Positions 13,638 to 22,847 of a stretch of DNA of 32,830 nt are shown here, piece by piece (positions within the stretch are counted from its first letter, which is position 1; every line of letters starts with the position of its first letter). The translations under genes were made by a program, and so were the position numbers. Source of the DNA: Floccifex porci. GTDB taxonomy: Bacteria; Bacillota_I; Bacilli_A; Erysipelotrichales; Erysipelotrichaceae. The stretch is from assembly GCF_009696175.1 (NCBI RefSeq), contig NZ_VUMM01000020.1, positions 1 through 32,830 on the forward strand. The letters run 5' to 3'. The notes beneath the pieces are model-generated. The model searched no databases. It had not been told where the DNA came from and saw only the letters and a program-made list of their open reading frames with translations.

Positions 13638-15083
13638 TTATCCCCAGACAATCACCCGATCTACAATATCTACACTTTTTTGTGCTCGATAAGAATAGGC
13701 TCCACTTTCAAATAAAAGATAGACTTCATAATTTCCATAATTGGAAATCATAGCCTGTTCTAAGCGAGCAGGAAATACAAAAGTACGATCGGCCTGTTCA
13801 TCCTTTAATGTATATTCTTTTGATTCTTTTAATCGTTTCTGATAAGCTTTTTCATCAAAATCAATTAAACTGGACATTTCTAAATTCTTTTCTTTTTTAA
13901 TACTTAAAATTTCCAGTTCCAATTCATTTTTATTCTGTTTTAATTTGGATAAATCTTCAATCAGTTCCTGATAACCTTCTTTATCCTCATCTTCCATCAG
14001 AAATTCTTTTTTCTCATTTAAATCTTCAATTTCTTCTTTAAGATGTTCCAGTTCCTGTTCCTTTTGCAGTAAAGAATCTTCCAGATTCTGTATAACTTCT
14101 TTCTGTTTCATATACAATTTATATTGTTCATCCAGATCGATCATTTCTTCTACATCCTGCTGAAACTGTGAATTCACAAAAGATTGCACTTTACTGTCTT
14201 TTGTCCCACTGGACTGCATTAAAACACAATAACCCGTATCAAAATAAACACCCTGACAGTACTGATCAATGATGGCTTTTTCTTTCCCATACGCAATTTC
14301 TTTATTCCCAAATACGGTTTTTGTTTCCAGTCCACCTTCATCATTTAATGGAAAACGAACCACATAAGAATCTTTCCATTCTCCTTCATAATAATGCCCT
14401 ACAAATAAATTATTGCGATAAAAACTGATAAAAGAAGCAGAACGGAATCCATCAATCATATATTTCTGGTTATACGCAATCGGTTTTTTCGTTTCATCAA
14501 AATTGTATTCTTCTATATCACTTAAAGATACACTGTTCAAATATGCACTCTTTTCTCCTGTAATCAGATTTTCACCCGTACAGGCAATCCAGATATTATT
14601 ATGAATGTCATCATAAGCGATATTTCCTGCATGAGGTTTACCAGACAGGACAATTTCTTTTATAAACTGATGGCTATTTTTATCCATCATATATAAAACC
14701 GAATTATGAGAATGAGTATGACAGTACGCACTGATAAACAGATAGTTTTCCGTTACACAGATTCCCTGAGGCGTCATAGAAGTACACATACTGAAATCCG
14801 ATGCGTTATCACCTGCCATTGTTTTGGTTGCCAATAGACCTGGAATCACATAACTTGTCTGCGATAAATTATTGACATTCAAAGTACTTAGATCTTCATA
14901 TTTACTTAAATTTTTGATCAGCTGTTCTTCTGTTAAAAGAGGTTCTGTACTTGTATTGACCAGATCCGTTTCTGGCTCCGTTCCATAACGATAGCTATAG
15001 GCATAATAACGATAACCAATGTAAGTAATGATCAGTACCAATACAATCAGTAACACAATTCTTCTCTTTCTCTTTTTTTCCAT
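13638..15083 (-). CDS. Membrane-anchored beta-propeller-like protein with internal coiled coil (unknown function)
   Basis: A 481-residue protein of no family I recognise with certainty. A basic start (MEKKRKRR) and one membrane helix (residues 9-25) suggest an N-terminal anchor with the bulk outside the cell. Residues about 75-300 carry repeated beta-strand units typical of a propeller (MTPQGICVTENYLFISAY, HAGNIAYDDIHNNIWIACTG, SFISFYRNNLFVGHY). A long, highly charged coiled coil at about 311-405 interrupts this pattern, and a further strand-rich end (435-481) may close the propeller. The CHTHSHN cluster at 121-127 could bind a metal. The gene starts 9 bases after feoB with little ribosome site of its own, so it is likely co-translated with the iron transporter. 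Confidence 0.6.
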   Translation of the reverse strand: MEKKRKRRIVLLIVLVLIITYIGYRYYAYSYRYGTEPETDLVNTSTEPLLTEEQLIKNLSKYEDLSTLNVNNLSQTSYVIPGLLATKTMAGDNASDFSMCTSMTPQGICVTENYLFISAYCHTHSHNSVLYMMDKNSHQFIKEIVLSGKPHAGNIAYDDIHNNIWIACTGENLITGEKSAYLNSVSLSDIEEYNFDETKKPIAYNQKYMIDGFRSASFISFYRNNLFVGHYYEGEWKDSYVVRFPLNDEGGLETKTVFGNKEIAYGKEKAIIDQYCQGVYFDTGYCVLMQSSGTKDSKVQSFVNSQFQQDVEEMIDLDEQYKLYMKQKEVIQNLEDSLLQKEQELEHLKEEIEDLNEKKEFLMEDEDKEGYQELIEDLSKLKQNKNELELEILSIKKEKNLEMSSLIDFDEKAYQKRLKESKEYTLKDEQADRTFVFPARLEQAMISNYGNYEVYLLFESGAYSYRAQKSVDIVDRVIVWG

Positions 15084-15092
15084 ATTTTCATT

Positions 15093-17423
15093 TTACATCA
15101 ACAGTACTATATGATAAACCAAAAATGCACAAATCCAGGCAATCAGACATTGCCATATAACTACACCAATGGCCCATCGATTTCCCAATTCTCTTTTAAT
15201 CGAAGCAACTGCTGCGATACAAGGAGAATACAATAAGCTGAAAACCAGCATCGAAGCTGCTGATGCTGCAGAAAAGACTTGTGTGATATTTCCCTGATAC
15301 AGTACCTGTAAAGTGGAAACTACGCTTTCTTTGGCCATAATTCCACTGATTAAAGATGTACAGATTCGCCAGTCTGATAGTCCAATCGGTTTAAATAAGA
15401 AAATCAGAGAACTGGACAGCCATGATAACATACTGTCTTTTGAATCCAGTACATAATTGAAATGGAAATCATAGCTCTGTAAAAACCAGATGACAACGGT
15501 TGCCAACAGAATCACACTAAAAGCTTTCTGAAGGAAATCTTTTGCTTTTTCCCATAATAGCTGTCCTACATTTTTTGCACTTGGCATACGATAATTAGGA
15601 AGCTCCATCACAAAAGGAACCGCTTCACCTTTAAATAACGTATTTTTATACAGAAAGGCAATCAGAATTCCCACAAGGATTCCCATAAAATAAAGACCTG
15701 TCATGATCCATCCTGCATAATCTTTAAAAAACGCATTCACAAAAAAGGCATACACAGGAAGTTTGGCTGTACAGCTCATAAATGGAGTTAACAGAATGGT
15801 CATTTTACGATCTCTTTCACTTGGTAAAGTTCGCGTGGACATAACCGCTGGAACGGTACATCCAAATCCTATCAGTAAAGGAACGATACTTCTTCCTGAT
15901 AATCCAATTTTTCGTAATAATTTATCCATCACAAAAGCCACTCTTGCGATATATCCACTGTCTTCCATTAATGATAAGAAAAAGAATAAAGTCACAATAA
16001 TCGGTAAAAAACTGACTACACTTCCAATTCCTGTAAAGATTCCATCAATGATCAGTCGATGAATGCTTTCATTTACTTGATAAAAAGTTAAAAGAGAATC
16101 TATATATACCGTTAAAGAATCAATTCCTGTTTCTAATAGATTCTGAAGAAAAGAACCAATCACATTAAACGTTAAATAGAATACACATCCCATAATCAGA
16201 ATAAAAAATGGAATCGCTGTATATTTCCCCGTTAATATTCGATCTATTTTTTCCGAACGTTCTCTTTCTTTACTTGTTTTTGGTTTTGTGACACAAGCCT
16301 GGCTTACCTTTTTGATATAGGCATAACGCATATCCGCAATGGCTGCACTTCGGTCCAGTCCACGTTCTTTTTCCATTTGAAGAATAATGTGTTCTAACAT
16401 TTCTTTTTCATTGTCATCCAGATTTAATGCTTCTAAAATTAAAGCATCTCCTTCTACCACTTTACTAGCCGCAAAGGCAACTGGTATCTGTGCATTTCTG
16501 GCATGATCTTCAATTAAATGACGCACCGCATGTAAACAGCGATGAATGGCCCCATCGTGATCGTTTTCATCACAAAAATCCTGCCGACCTGGTTTTTCCT
16601 GGTATTTTGCGATATGGATCGCATGACGAATCAATTCATCGACTCCTTCATTTTTACTGGCTGAAATAGGAATCACCGGCACTTTCAACATATTTTCCAT
16701 CTGATTAATATCAATGGATCCACCATTGCCCAGGACTTCATCCATCATATTTAAGGCCACAACCATAGGAATATCCATTTCCAGAAGCTGCATTGTCAAA
16801 TATAGATTTCGTTCAATATTGGTCGCATCCAGGATATTAATGATAGCCTTTGGATGTTCTTTCAAAACAAAATTACGAGAAACGATTTCTTCATTTGTAT
16901 ACGGAGACATTGAATAAATTCCTGGTAAATCGGTAATACAGGTATTGGGATAGCCTTTAATAGGACCATCTTTTCGATCAACAGTAACACCTGGAAAGTT
17001 TCCAACATGCTGATTGGATCCTGTCAGCTGATTAAACAGTGTGGTTTTTCCACAGTTCTGATTTCCAACTAAAGCATAAGTTAAAGTCTCTTTTTCATCC
17101 AAAGGATGTTCACTTTCCTTATCGTGATATTTTCCTTCTTCCCCCAGTCCAGGATGAAATTTTATACGTTCTTTTTCTTTTTTTATTTCCACTTCTGCTT
17201 CAATGGGTTCAACTTCAATGTGTCTGGCATCTTCCACTCGAAGCGTTAATTCATAACCATGTATTCGAAATTCAATTGGATCTTTCATAGGAGCAAACTT
17301 CACAAGGGTAATACGAGCACCTGGAATCAGTCCCATATCTAAAAAATGCTGACGCAAAGAACCAGTGGATCCCACCGAAAGAATTCGAGCTCTTTGACCT
17401 AATTCTAAATCACACAATTTCAT
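15093..17423 (-). CDS. feoB: Ferrous iron transporter, FeoA-FeoB fusion
   Basis: A 776-residue Fe2+ uptake protein of the cytoplasmic membrane. Residues 1-75 are a complete FeoA (SH3-like) domain (GSTGSLRQHFLDMGLIPG). After a charged linker the FeoB G domain begins: G1 GNQNCGKT (120-127), G3 DLPG (165-168), G4 NMMD (225-228), G5 SAS. The membrane part has the conserved gate segments IGFGCTVPAVMSTRTL, LTPFMSCTAKLPVYAFF and LISGIMAKESVVSTL. Most bacteria encode FeoA and FeoB separately; here they are one polypeptide. A strong ribosome site (AGGAGGG) precedes the ATG, overlapped by a possible iron-repressor palindrome at 17437-17452. Confidence 0.95.
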   Translation of the reverse strand: MKLCDLELGQRARILSVGSTGSLRQHFLDMGLIPGARITLVKFAPMKDPIEFRIHGYELTLRVEDARHIEVEPIEAEVEIKKEKERIKFHPGLGEEGKYHDKESEHPLDEKETLTYALVGNQNCGKTTLFNQLTGSNQHVGNFPGVTVDRKDGPIKGYPNTCITDLPGIYSMSPYTNEEIVSRNFVLKEHPKAIINILDATNIERNLYLTMQLLEMDIPMVVALNMMDEVLGNGGSIDINQMENMLKVPVIPISASKNEGVDELIRHAIHIAKYQEKPGRQDFCDENDHDGAIHRCLHAVRHLIEDHARNAQIPVAFAASKVVEGDALILEALNLDDNEKEMLEHIILQMEKERGLDRSAAIADMRYAYIKKVSQACVTKPKTSKERERSEKIDRILTGKYTAIPFFILIMGCVFYLTFNVIGSFLQNLLETGIDSLTVYIDSLLTFYQVNESIHRLIIDGIFTGIGSVVSFLPIIVTLFFFLSLMEDSGYIARVAFVMDKLLRKIGLSGRSIVPLLIGFGCTVPAVMSTRTLPSERDRKMTILLTPFMSCTAKLPVYAFFVNAFFKDYAGWIMTGLYFMGILVGILIAFLYKNTLFKGEAVPFVMELPNYRMPSAKNVGQLLWEKAKDFLQKAFSVILLATVVIWFLQSYDFHFNYVLDSKDSMLSWLSSSLIFLFKPIGLSDWRICTSLISGIMAKESVVSTLQVLYQGNITQVFSAASAASMLVFSLLYSPCIAAVASIKRELGNRWAIGVVIWQCLIAWICAFLVYHIVLLM

Positions 17424-17436
17424 AATTAAGCCCTCC

Positions 17437-17452
17437 TAGTTATCATCAACTA
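17437..17452. promoter_or_regulatory. Candidate metal-repressor operator at the feo start
   Basis: TAGTT-ATCATC-AACTA is an inverted repeat with a 6-base spacer next to the feo ribosome site. Read on the minus strand, TTAGTTGATGATAACTA recalls DtxR/IdeR-type operators (TTAGG..CCTAA layout). The match is loose, so iron control is only a suggestion. Confidence 0.3.
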
Positions 17453-17521
17453 ACTAAAAGTGTATATCAAACCCTTTTTTGAATCAAGAAAAAAACATAG
17501 AATGAATACATGAATCTTTAA

Positions 17522-17581
17522 AATAAAGTATTCGAACAGACTGTTGAATATGTAGAAGAAACAATACGATCTAATATTTAA
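17522..17581 (+). pseudogene. Possible C-terminal gene remnant (about 19 codons)
   Basis: After a stop at 17519 the frame reads NKVFEQTVEYVEETIRSNI and a TAA, followed one base later by a hairpin with a T-rich tail on the same strand. A coding end directly before a terminator suggests the remains of a deleted plus-strand gene, but the piece is too short to identify and could be chance. Confidence 0.2.
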
Positions 17582-17616
17582 GGCAAGGCTCAATTTGAAC
17601 CTTGCCAATTGTTTTT
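17582..17616 (+). terminator. Hairpin with T-rich tail downstream of tRNA-Leu / gene remnant
   Basis: GGCAAGG (17582-17588) pairs with CCTTGCC (17600-17606), followed by AATTGTTTTT on the plus strand. On the minus strand the tail is poorer (TTAAATATT), but it could also end the tRNA transcript. Confidence 0.5.
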
Positions 17617-17625
17617 ATAAAAAAA

Positions 17626-17709
17626 TGGTGCAGGAGATGGGATTTGAACCCACACGGATTGCTCCACTGCCGCCTGAAGACAGCGTGTCTGCCGTTCCAC
17701 CACTCCTGC
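17626..17709 (-). tRNA. tRNA-Leu (anticodon CAG)
   Basis: The minus strand begins GCAGGAGTGGTGGAACGGCA and folds as a class II tRNA. Acceptor stem GCAGGAG pairs with CTCCTGC. The anticodon arm is CTGTC-TTCAGGC-GGCAG with anticodon CAG (reads CUG). A long variable arm (TGG-AGCAA-TCC) and a T arm with GGTTCAAATCC follow. Discriminator A and a genome-encoded CCA (17626-17628) complete it. The long variable arm and the TGGTGGAA D-arm start are typical of tRNA-Leu. Confidence 0.95.
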
Positions 17710-17762
17710 AAGTGATACCATTATAGCACAAATTTAAAAAATCACAAAAAAAATTAGCTAAA

Positions 17763-17782
17763 TAAAAAGAGCGTTTGCTCTT
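17763..17782 (-). terminator. Intrinsic terminator of the flavodoxin gene
   Basis: On the minus strand AGAGC-AAAC-GCTCT is followed by TTTTTATTT, directly after the flavodoxin stop codon. Confidence 0.75.
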
Positions 17783-18265
17783 CTAAAAAATTTCTGGTGC
17801 GACCGTATGAACCCATTCCTGCAATTCATCCAATTCGTCATGTTCTACTTTTCCAAAAGATATATAAGAAGGAGTTACAACGGCTCCTTTACATAATTGA
17901 GCAATGTGTTCTTCAATATCCTGCTCTCCTGCTCCACCATGTGTTAAAAAAGGAACTACTTTTTTATTTGTAAAATCATGATCTTTCAAAAAAGTTGCCA
18001 ACGGGCAAGCAACCATTCCACCCCAGTTTGGTGTTCCTACAAAACATACATCCACTTCATCCATATTTACATCTACAGGAATGTATTCACGATCCATTCC
18101 AGCATCCATTTCTTCTCTTACTTCTTTTAACATTTTATCGTAATCGCTGGAATAAGGATGTAACTCATGAATCTCTATTAAATCCGCTCCTGTAATTACT
18201 TTTATCAATTCCGCTAAATGTTTTGTGGTACCCGATTGACTATAGTAAACAATTAATACCTTCAT
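17783..18265 (-). CDS. Flavodoxin
   Basis: A 160-residue flavodoxin-fold protein, a small FMN-containing electron carrier of the cytoplasm. The phosphate-binding loop YSQSGTTKHLAELI at residues 8-21 follows the first strand (KVLIVYY). The FMN isoalloxazine loops are GTPNWGGMVACPL (about 97-109) and THGGAGEQDIEE. The TPNWGG pattern places it with the flavodoxins/NAD(P)H oxidoreductase-like proteins that replace ferredoxin in many anaerobes. A ribosome site AAGGTG precedes the ATG. It is monocistronic, between tRNA-Leu and fhs, with its own terminator. The redox partner is not visible. Confidence 0.88.
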   Translation of the reverse strand: MKVLIVYYSQSGTTKHLAELIKVITGADLIEIHELHPYSSDYDKMLKEVREEMDAGMDREYIPVDVNMDEVDVCFVGTPNWGGMVACPLATFLKDHDFTNKKVVPFLTHGGAGEQDIEEHIAQLCKGAVVTPSYISFGKVEHDELDELQEWVHTVAPEIF

Positions 18266-18297
18266 TTTTACACCTTCTTTTCTTGTTTTATTTTAAC

Positions 18298-18327
18298 ACA
18301 AAAAGAAGATAGCATTCACTATCTTCT
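18298..18327 (-). terminator. Intrinsic terminator of fhs
   Basis: On the minus strand AGAAGATAG-TGAATG-CTATCTTCT is followed by TTTTGTG. The 9-bp stem is perfect and begins inside the fhs stop codon. Confidence 0.85.
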
Positions 18328-19999
18328 AAAATAATCCTGTTATTTTTCCATTTTCATCCACATCAATTTTTTCAGCGGCCGGTACTTTTGGAAGACCTGG
18401 CATAGTCATTACATCCCCTGTTAAAGCAACGATAAAACCTGCCCCTGCAGATACTTTTAAGTTACGAACTGTAATTCTAAAATCCTTTGGTGCTCCTAAT
18501 TTTGTCGGATCGTCTGAGAAACTATATTGTGTTTTAGCCATACAGATTGGAAGATTTCCAAATCCTAATTCTTCTAATTGTTTTGCCTGTTTAACCGCAT
18601 TTCCTACCAAATCAACACCATCCGCATGATAAATCTTAGTAGCAATTGCGTTTAATTTATCCTGAATGGATCCTTCTAATTCATACGCAAAACGGAAATC
18701 ATTCTTTTCTTCACAAAGAGAAACCACTTCTTTAGCTAAGGCAATTCCTCCCTGGCCACCCTTTGCCCATACTTCCGATAATGCGACATTTACTCCCAAT
18801 TCATTACATTTCGCTTCTACTAAATCCAATTCTGCTTTTGTATCCGTTGGGAATGCGTTAATCGCAACCACACATGGCAACCCATATACTTCTTTAATAT
18901 TATTCACATGCTGCAGCAAGTTAGGCAAACCTTTTTCCAAAGCTTCTAAATTTTCATTATTTAAATCTGCTTTTGGTACACCTCCGTGGAATTTCAATGC
19001 ACGAACGGTTGCGACAACAACCACTGCATCTGGTTTTAATCCCGCCATACGACATTTTATATCCAGGAATTTTTCAGCTCCTAAATCTGCGGCAAATCCT
19101 GCTTCAGTCACTGTATAATCCGCAAGTTTTAATGCGATTTTTGTAGCCTGTACAGAGTTACATCCATGTGCAATATTCGCAAAAGGACCTCCATGAATAA
19201 AGGCCGGTGTCCCTTCTAATGTCTGTACTAAATTTGGTTTTAATGCATCTTTCAATAAAGCAGCCATAGCCCCCTGTGCATTTAAATCTTTAGCCGTAAC
19301 CGGTTTATTTTCATATGTATATCCAACAATGATATTTGATAATCGTTCCTTTAAATCCGAAATATCATTGCTTAAGCATAAGATTGCCATAATTTCTGAA
19401 GCAACTGTGATATCAAATCCATCTTCACGAGTCACCCCATCCGCTTTTCTTCCTAATCCAACTACAACATTTCTTAATGCGCGATCATTCATATCCACAA
19501 CACGTTTCCATGTAATACGTTTTGGATCGATACCCAGTTTATTTCCCTGATGTATATGGTTATCTAACATAGCCGCTAATAAATTATTGGCAGCCCCAAT
19601 CGCATGGAAATCTCCTGTAAAGTGTAAGTTGATGTCTTCCATTGGAACAACCTGTGCATATCCTCCACCAGCAGCTCCTCCTTTAACACCAAATACAGGT
19701 CCTAAAGAAGGTTCACGTAATGCGATCATTGCGTTTTTACCAATTTTTCTTAATCCATCTCCTAAACCAACCGAAGTCGTTGTTTTTCCTTCTCCAGCTG
19801 GAGTTGGTGTAATAGCTGTAACTAAAATTAATTTCCCATTTTCTTTGTCAGCATTATCTTTTAAGAAAGAACTATCGATTTTTGCTTTGTATTTCCCATA
19901 CATTTCTAAATACTCTTCATCAACACCTGCAATTTTTGCGATTTCAGTAATTCTTTTCATTTTGCACTCTTGTGCAATTTCAATATCAGTTTTCGCCAT
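18326..19999 (-). CDS. fhs: Formate-tetrahydrofolate ligase
   Basis: A 557-residue enzyme that makes 10-formyl-tetrahydrofolate from formate, THF and ATP, supplying one-carbon units for purines, formyl-Met-tRNA and (in acetogens) the methyl branch. The ATP site [16 protein letters not shown] is at residues about 64-79. Other family landmarks are [22 protein letters not shown] (shortened here to its core), [15 protein letters not shown] and [16 protein letters not shown]. The frame is open 38 codons further upstream, but that part runs through the riboswitch terminator. The ATG at 19999 has AAGGAGA before it and gives the usual family length. Expression is controlled by the ZTP riboswitch upstream. 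Confidence 0.97.
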   Translation of the reverse strand: MAKTDIEIAQECKMKRITEIAKIAGVDEEYLEMYGKYKAKIDSSFLKDNADKENGKLILVTAITPTPAGEGKTTTSVGLGDGLRKIGKNAMIALREPSLGPVFGVKGGAAGGGYAQVVPMEDINLHFTGDFHAIGAANNLLAAMLDNHIHQGNKLGIDPKRITWKRVVDMNDRALRNVVVGLGRKADGVTREDGFDITVASEIMAILCLSNDISDLKERLSNIIVGYTYENKPVTAKDLNAQGAMAALLKDALKPNLVQTLEGTPAFIHGGPFANIAHGCNSVQATKIALKLADYTVTEAGFAADLGAEKFLDIKCRMAGLKPDAVVVVATVRALKFHGGVPKADLNNENLEALEKGLPNLLQHVNNIKEVYGLPCVVAINAFPTDTKAELDLVEAKCNELGVNVALSEVWAKGGQGGIALAKEVVSLCEEKNDFRFAYELEGSIQDKLNAIATKIYHADGVDLVGNAVKQAKQLEELGFGNLPICMAKTQYSFSDDPTKLGAPKDFRITVRNLKVSAGAGFIVALTGDVMTMPGLPKVPAAEKIDVDENGKITGLF

Positions 20000-20041
20000 T
20001 TCTTTTCTCCTTTTTTCATTTAAAGAATGTCCTTTTCTGAC

Positions 20042-20070
20042 AAAAAAAGGACGATTCATTTGAATCGCCC
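20042..20070 (-). terminator. ZTP riboswitch-controlled terminator before fhs
   Basis: On the minus strand GGGCGATTC-AAAT-GAATCGTCC forms a stem (one G-U pair) followed by seven T. Its first bases GGGC are also the conserved 3' end of the ZTP aptamer, so ligand binding and terminator formation exclude each other. Confidence 0.85.
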
Positions 20071-20131
20071 AGACGGTCGGCTTAAATGATTCAAACAGCA
20101 CGTGGTGCTCCACTTAAACCGTCAGCTATTT
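20067..20131 (-). ncRNA. ZTP (pfl) riboswitch upstream of fhs
   Basis: The minus-strand leader has AGCTGACGG, a GTGGAGCACCAC hairpin with the following GTG, and the hallmark GCCGACCGTCTGGGC, in the order of the pfl/ZTP motif. GACGG pairs with CCGTC in the pseudoknotted core. ZTP/ZMP accumulates when 10-formyl-THF is short; binding turns on folate and purine genes such as fhs. The aptamer ends in the terminator stem. A TATAAT box is at 20142-20147 on the same strand. Confidence 0.9.
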
Positions 20132-20170
20132 GAACAACCTAATTATAACATCAAATTTTTAAAATGAAAG

Positions 20171-21553
20171 CTATTTCACTTTAATATCCACCAATTTATC
20201 TGCAGATCCAATATAAGAAGCTGGTGTCATATTCAATAAAGTATTGCGATCTTCTTCACTTAATACATCTAAGCTATGCGCAAATTCCATAATGGCTTCT
20301 TTAGAAATATTCTTTCCACGAGTTAAAGCTTTTAACTGATCGTATGCATCTGCAATTCCATATTTTCTCAACATTGTCTGAATTGGTTCAGCCAGCACTT
20401 CCCATTTTTCATTTAAATCGAAAGCTAATTTTTCTTCATTGACAACACATTTTGCCAATCCATTTTTAGTTTCATTGATAGCCTGTAAAGAATATCCAAA
20501 AGCCAATCCTAAATTACGCTGGCTGCTGGAATCACTTAAATCTCTTTGCATACGAGATTTAGGCAATTTATTGGATAAAGACATACAGATTGAATTGGAC
20601 ATATCTACATTGGCTTCACTGTTTTCAAAACGAATTGGATTCACTTTATGAGGCATTGTAGAAGAACCTACTTCTCCTTTTACTGGAATCTGTTTGAAAT
20701 ATTCCATAGAAATGTACAGCCACATATCCACATCCAGATCCACCAGAATGTTATTAAAATGACGAATTCCATCTAAAATATGACAAGTATAATCATGACT
20801 TTCAATTTGTGTTGTTAACGGATTGAAAGACAGATGTAAGTACTCTTCCACAAATTTTTTATTCATTTCTGGCCAGTTCACATTTGGAAAAGGAGTAGAA
20901 ATTGCACTATAATTTCCTGTTGCTCCATTGAATTTTGCCTTAATCTGAATGGATTCAATATGTCTTAAACTTTCGTTCATACGATACGCATAAACTTTAA
21001 ATTCTTTACCAATTGTTGTTGGTGTTGCAGGCTGTCCATGAGTATGAGCTAACATAGGAATGTTCTGATATTTTATTGCCAGATCATCTACAATATCAGC
21101 CATTTCCTGTGCTTTTTTCAACCATACATTCTGTAATCCATCACGAATCATAGAAGCATAAGATGTATTGTTGATATCTTCAGAAGTACATCCAATATGC
21201 ACAAAACTCTGCAGGAATCCTAAATCCATTTTTTCCAGCTGATGATCGATAAAATATTCTACTGCTTTTACATCATGACGAGTTGTCTGTTCAATTTCTT
21301 TGATCTGTTTAAAAGAATCATAATTAAAATTCTTTGAAATGGATTCAATTTTATCCATATCTTCTTTATGAAACTGATTCAAAACATCGCATTCAATATT
21401 TTCAATTAAAAATTTCAGCCATTGAATTTCTACATAAACACGATATTTAACCAGACCATATTCACTAAAATATTCTTTTAATTCATCTTTAATAAATCCA
21501 TAACGCCCATCAAGAGGGGACAATGTATAACATTCAAATTCCATTTTTTCCAT
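20171..21553 (-). CDS. purB: Adenylosuccinate lyase
   Basis: A 460-residue member of the fumarase/aspartase superfamily. It cleaves SAICAR to AICAR and adenylosuccinate to AMP, releasing fumarate, in the cytoplasm as a homotetramer. The superfamily signature GSSTMPHKVNP is at 296-306, on the flexible catalytic loop. HTHGQPATP (170 onward) holds active-site histidines, and TSEDINNTSY is the third conserved region. The length, close to 456 residues, and the N-terminus LSPLDGRY resemble the E. coli-type PurB branch. The ATG follows the purD stop codon with no gap; the ribosome site AGAAGGA is inside purD, so the two are co-translated. Confidence 0.96.
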   Translation of the reverse strand: MEKMEFECYTLSPLDGRYGFIKDELKEYFSEYGLVKYRVYVEIQWLKFLIENIECDVLNQFHKEDMDKIESISKNFNYDSFKQIKEIEQTTRHDVKAVEYFIDHQLEKMDLGFLQSFVHIGCTSEDINNTSYASMIRDGLQNVWLKKAQEMADIVDDLAIKYQNIPMLAHTHGQPATPTTIGKEFKVYAYRMNESLRHIESIQIKAKFNGATGNYSAISTPFPNVNWPEMNKKFVEEYLHLSFNPLTTQIESHDYTCHILDGIRHFNNILVDLDVDMWLYISMEYFKQIPVKGEVGSSTMPHKVNPIRFENSEANVDMSNSICMSLSNKLPKSRMQRDLSDSSSQRNLGLAFGYSLQAINETKNGLAKCVVNEEKLAFDLNEKWEVLAEPIQTMLRKYGIADAYDQLKALTRGKNISKEAIMEFAHSLDVLSEEDRNTLLNMTPASYIGSADKLVDIKVK

Positions 21554-22786
21554 TTACATATCCTTCTTTCCAATATCATGTCTATAAAATAAATCTTTAC
21601 AGTGAATTTTATTTACTTCCTCATATGTATGTTTAAAAGCCTCTTCTAAAGTATCTTCCATTGTCACAACCATCAGTACACGACCTCCATTTGTGACAAG
21701 CCCTTCTTTAGTTTCTTTTGTTCCCATATGATAGATTAAAGCATCGCTATTTTCTAAACCTGTAATCAAAGAACCCTTTGTTGAGCTGGCAGGATAATTG
21801 GTAGAAGCCATTACCACACCATGACTGACTTTATCAGACCATTTTAATTGCACTTCTTTTCCAGACATTACATCTAAAATAGCCTGAACAAAATCACTTT
21901 CTAAACGACATAAAATAACTTCCGCTTCTGGATCTCCAAAACGAGCATTAAACTCAATGGTCTTGATGCCATCTTCACATAACATCAGACCACCATATAA
22001 GAATCCTGTGAAAGGTACTCCTTCTTCAACCATAGCTTTTGCCATTGGAATCATAATTGAATTTTTTGCTTCTTCAATGATTTCTGGTGTAATTTTCTTA
22101 ACTGGAGAATACGATCCCATACCTCCTGTATTCGGTCCTGTATCGCCATCGTTTACACATTTATGATCTTGTGCCACTTCTAAAGGAATAACCAGGTCTT
22201 CATGCACTAAACAGATCAGAGAAAATTCAAATCCAACCAGACATTCTTCAATGACCACTTTATTCCCTGGAATTTCAAAAGCAATATCCAAAGCTTCAAT
22301 TGCCTGTTCTACACTATAAGCAACCGTAACTCCTTTTCCTGCTTTTAATCCATCTTCTTTTACAACAATAGGAGCTCCCTTTTCTTTCACATAACAAACC
22401 GCTTTTTCATAGTCATCAAACGTTTCATAAGCAGCGGTAGGAATATTATATTTTTTCATAATATTCTTTGCGAAATCTTTACTGGATTCCACTTGTGTGG
22501 CTGCCTTTGTCGGACCAAAAATTTTTAGTCCTGCTTCCATAAACGCATCCACAACTCCCAAAGACAATGTTGCTTCAGGCCCTACAATGGTTAAATCTAT
22601 TTCATTTTCTTTGGCAAAAGTAACCAGTCCTTCAACATCACTTCCAGAGACATTGACACATTCACCAAATGAAGCCATACCAGGATTTCCTGGGGCACAA
22701 TATACTTTTTCAACTAAAGAAGATTTAGAAGCAGCCAAAGCTAAAGCATGCTCTCTTCCTCCTGTACCAATCACAAGAATTTTCAT
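21554..22786 (-). CDS. purD: Phosphoribosylamine-glycine ligase (GAR synthetase)
   Basis: A 410-residue ATP-grasp enzyme of purine synthesis. It joins glycine to 5-phosphoribosylamine. The N-domain begins MKILVIGTGGREHALA with CAPGNPGMA. The ATP-grasp part has PIVVKEDGLKAGKGVTVA, VVIEECLVGFEFS and the hallmark DHKCVNDGDTGPNTGGMGSY (shown in part). The metal site IEFNARFGDPEAE follows. A good ribosome site (AAAGGAGA) precedes the ATG. It forms a two-gene unit with purB, while the rest of the pur pathway is not in the window. Its product pathway consumes the 10-formyl-THF made by the neighbouring Fhs. Confidence 0.96.
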   Translation of the reverse strand: MKILVIGTGGREHALALAASKSSLVEKVYCAPGNPGMASFGECVNVSGSDVEGLVTFAKENEIDLTIVGPEATLSLGVVDAFMEAGLKIFGPTKAATQVESSKDFAKNIMKKYNIPTAAYETFDDYEKAVCYVKEKGAPIVVKEDGLKAGKGVTVAYSVEQAIEALDIAFEIPGNKVVIEECLVGFEFSLICLVHEDLVIPLEVAQDHKCVNDGDTGPNTGGMGSYSPVKKITPEIIEEAKNSIMIPMAKAMVEEGVPFTGFLYGGLMLCEDGIKTIEFNARFGDPEAEVILCRLESDFVQAILDVMSGKEVQLKWSDKVSHGVVMASTNYPASSTKGSLITGLENSDALIYHMGTKETKEGLVTNGGRVLMVVTMEDTLEEAFKHTYEEVNKIHCKDLFYRHDIGKKDM

Positions 22787-22847
22787 GTTTCTTTCTCCTT
22801 TATCTTATCGTACCTATTTTAACATAAGAACACTTAAAATAAAGGTG

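Noticed and set aside
19587-20063. Long open frame opposite fhs on the plus strand
   Set aside because: It is the complement of a strongly conserved enzyme gene and its translation is low-complexity (A, P, S, F rich). Similar shadows at 18666-19118, 3081-3443 and 15763-16062 were dropped for the same reason.
20000-20113. 38 extra N-terminal codons of fhs
   Set aside because: They would translate the ZTP riboswitch terminator; the ATG at 19999 has a proper ribosome site and the family length.
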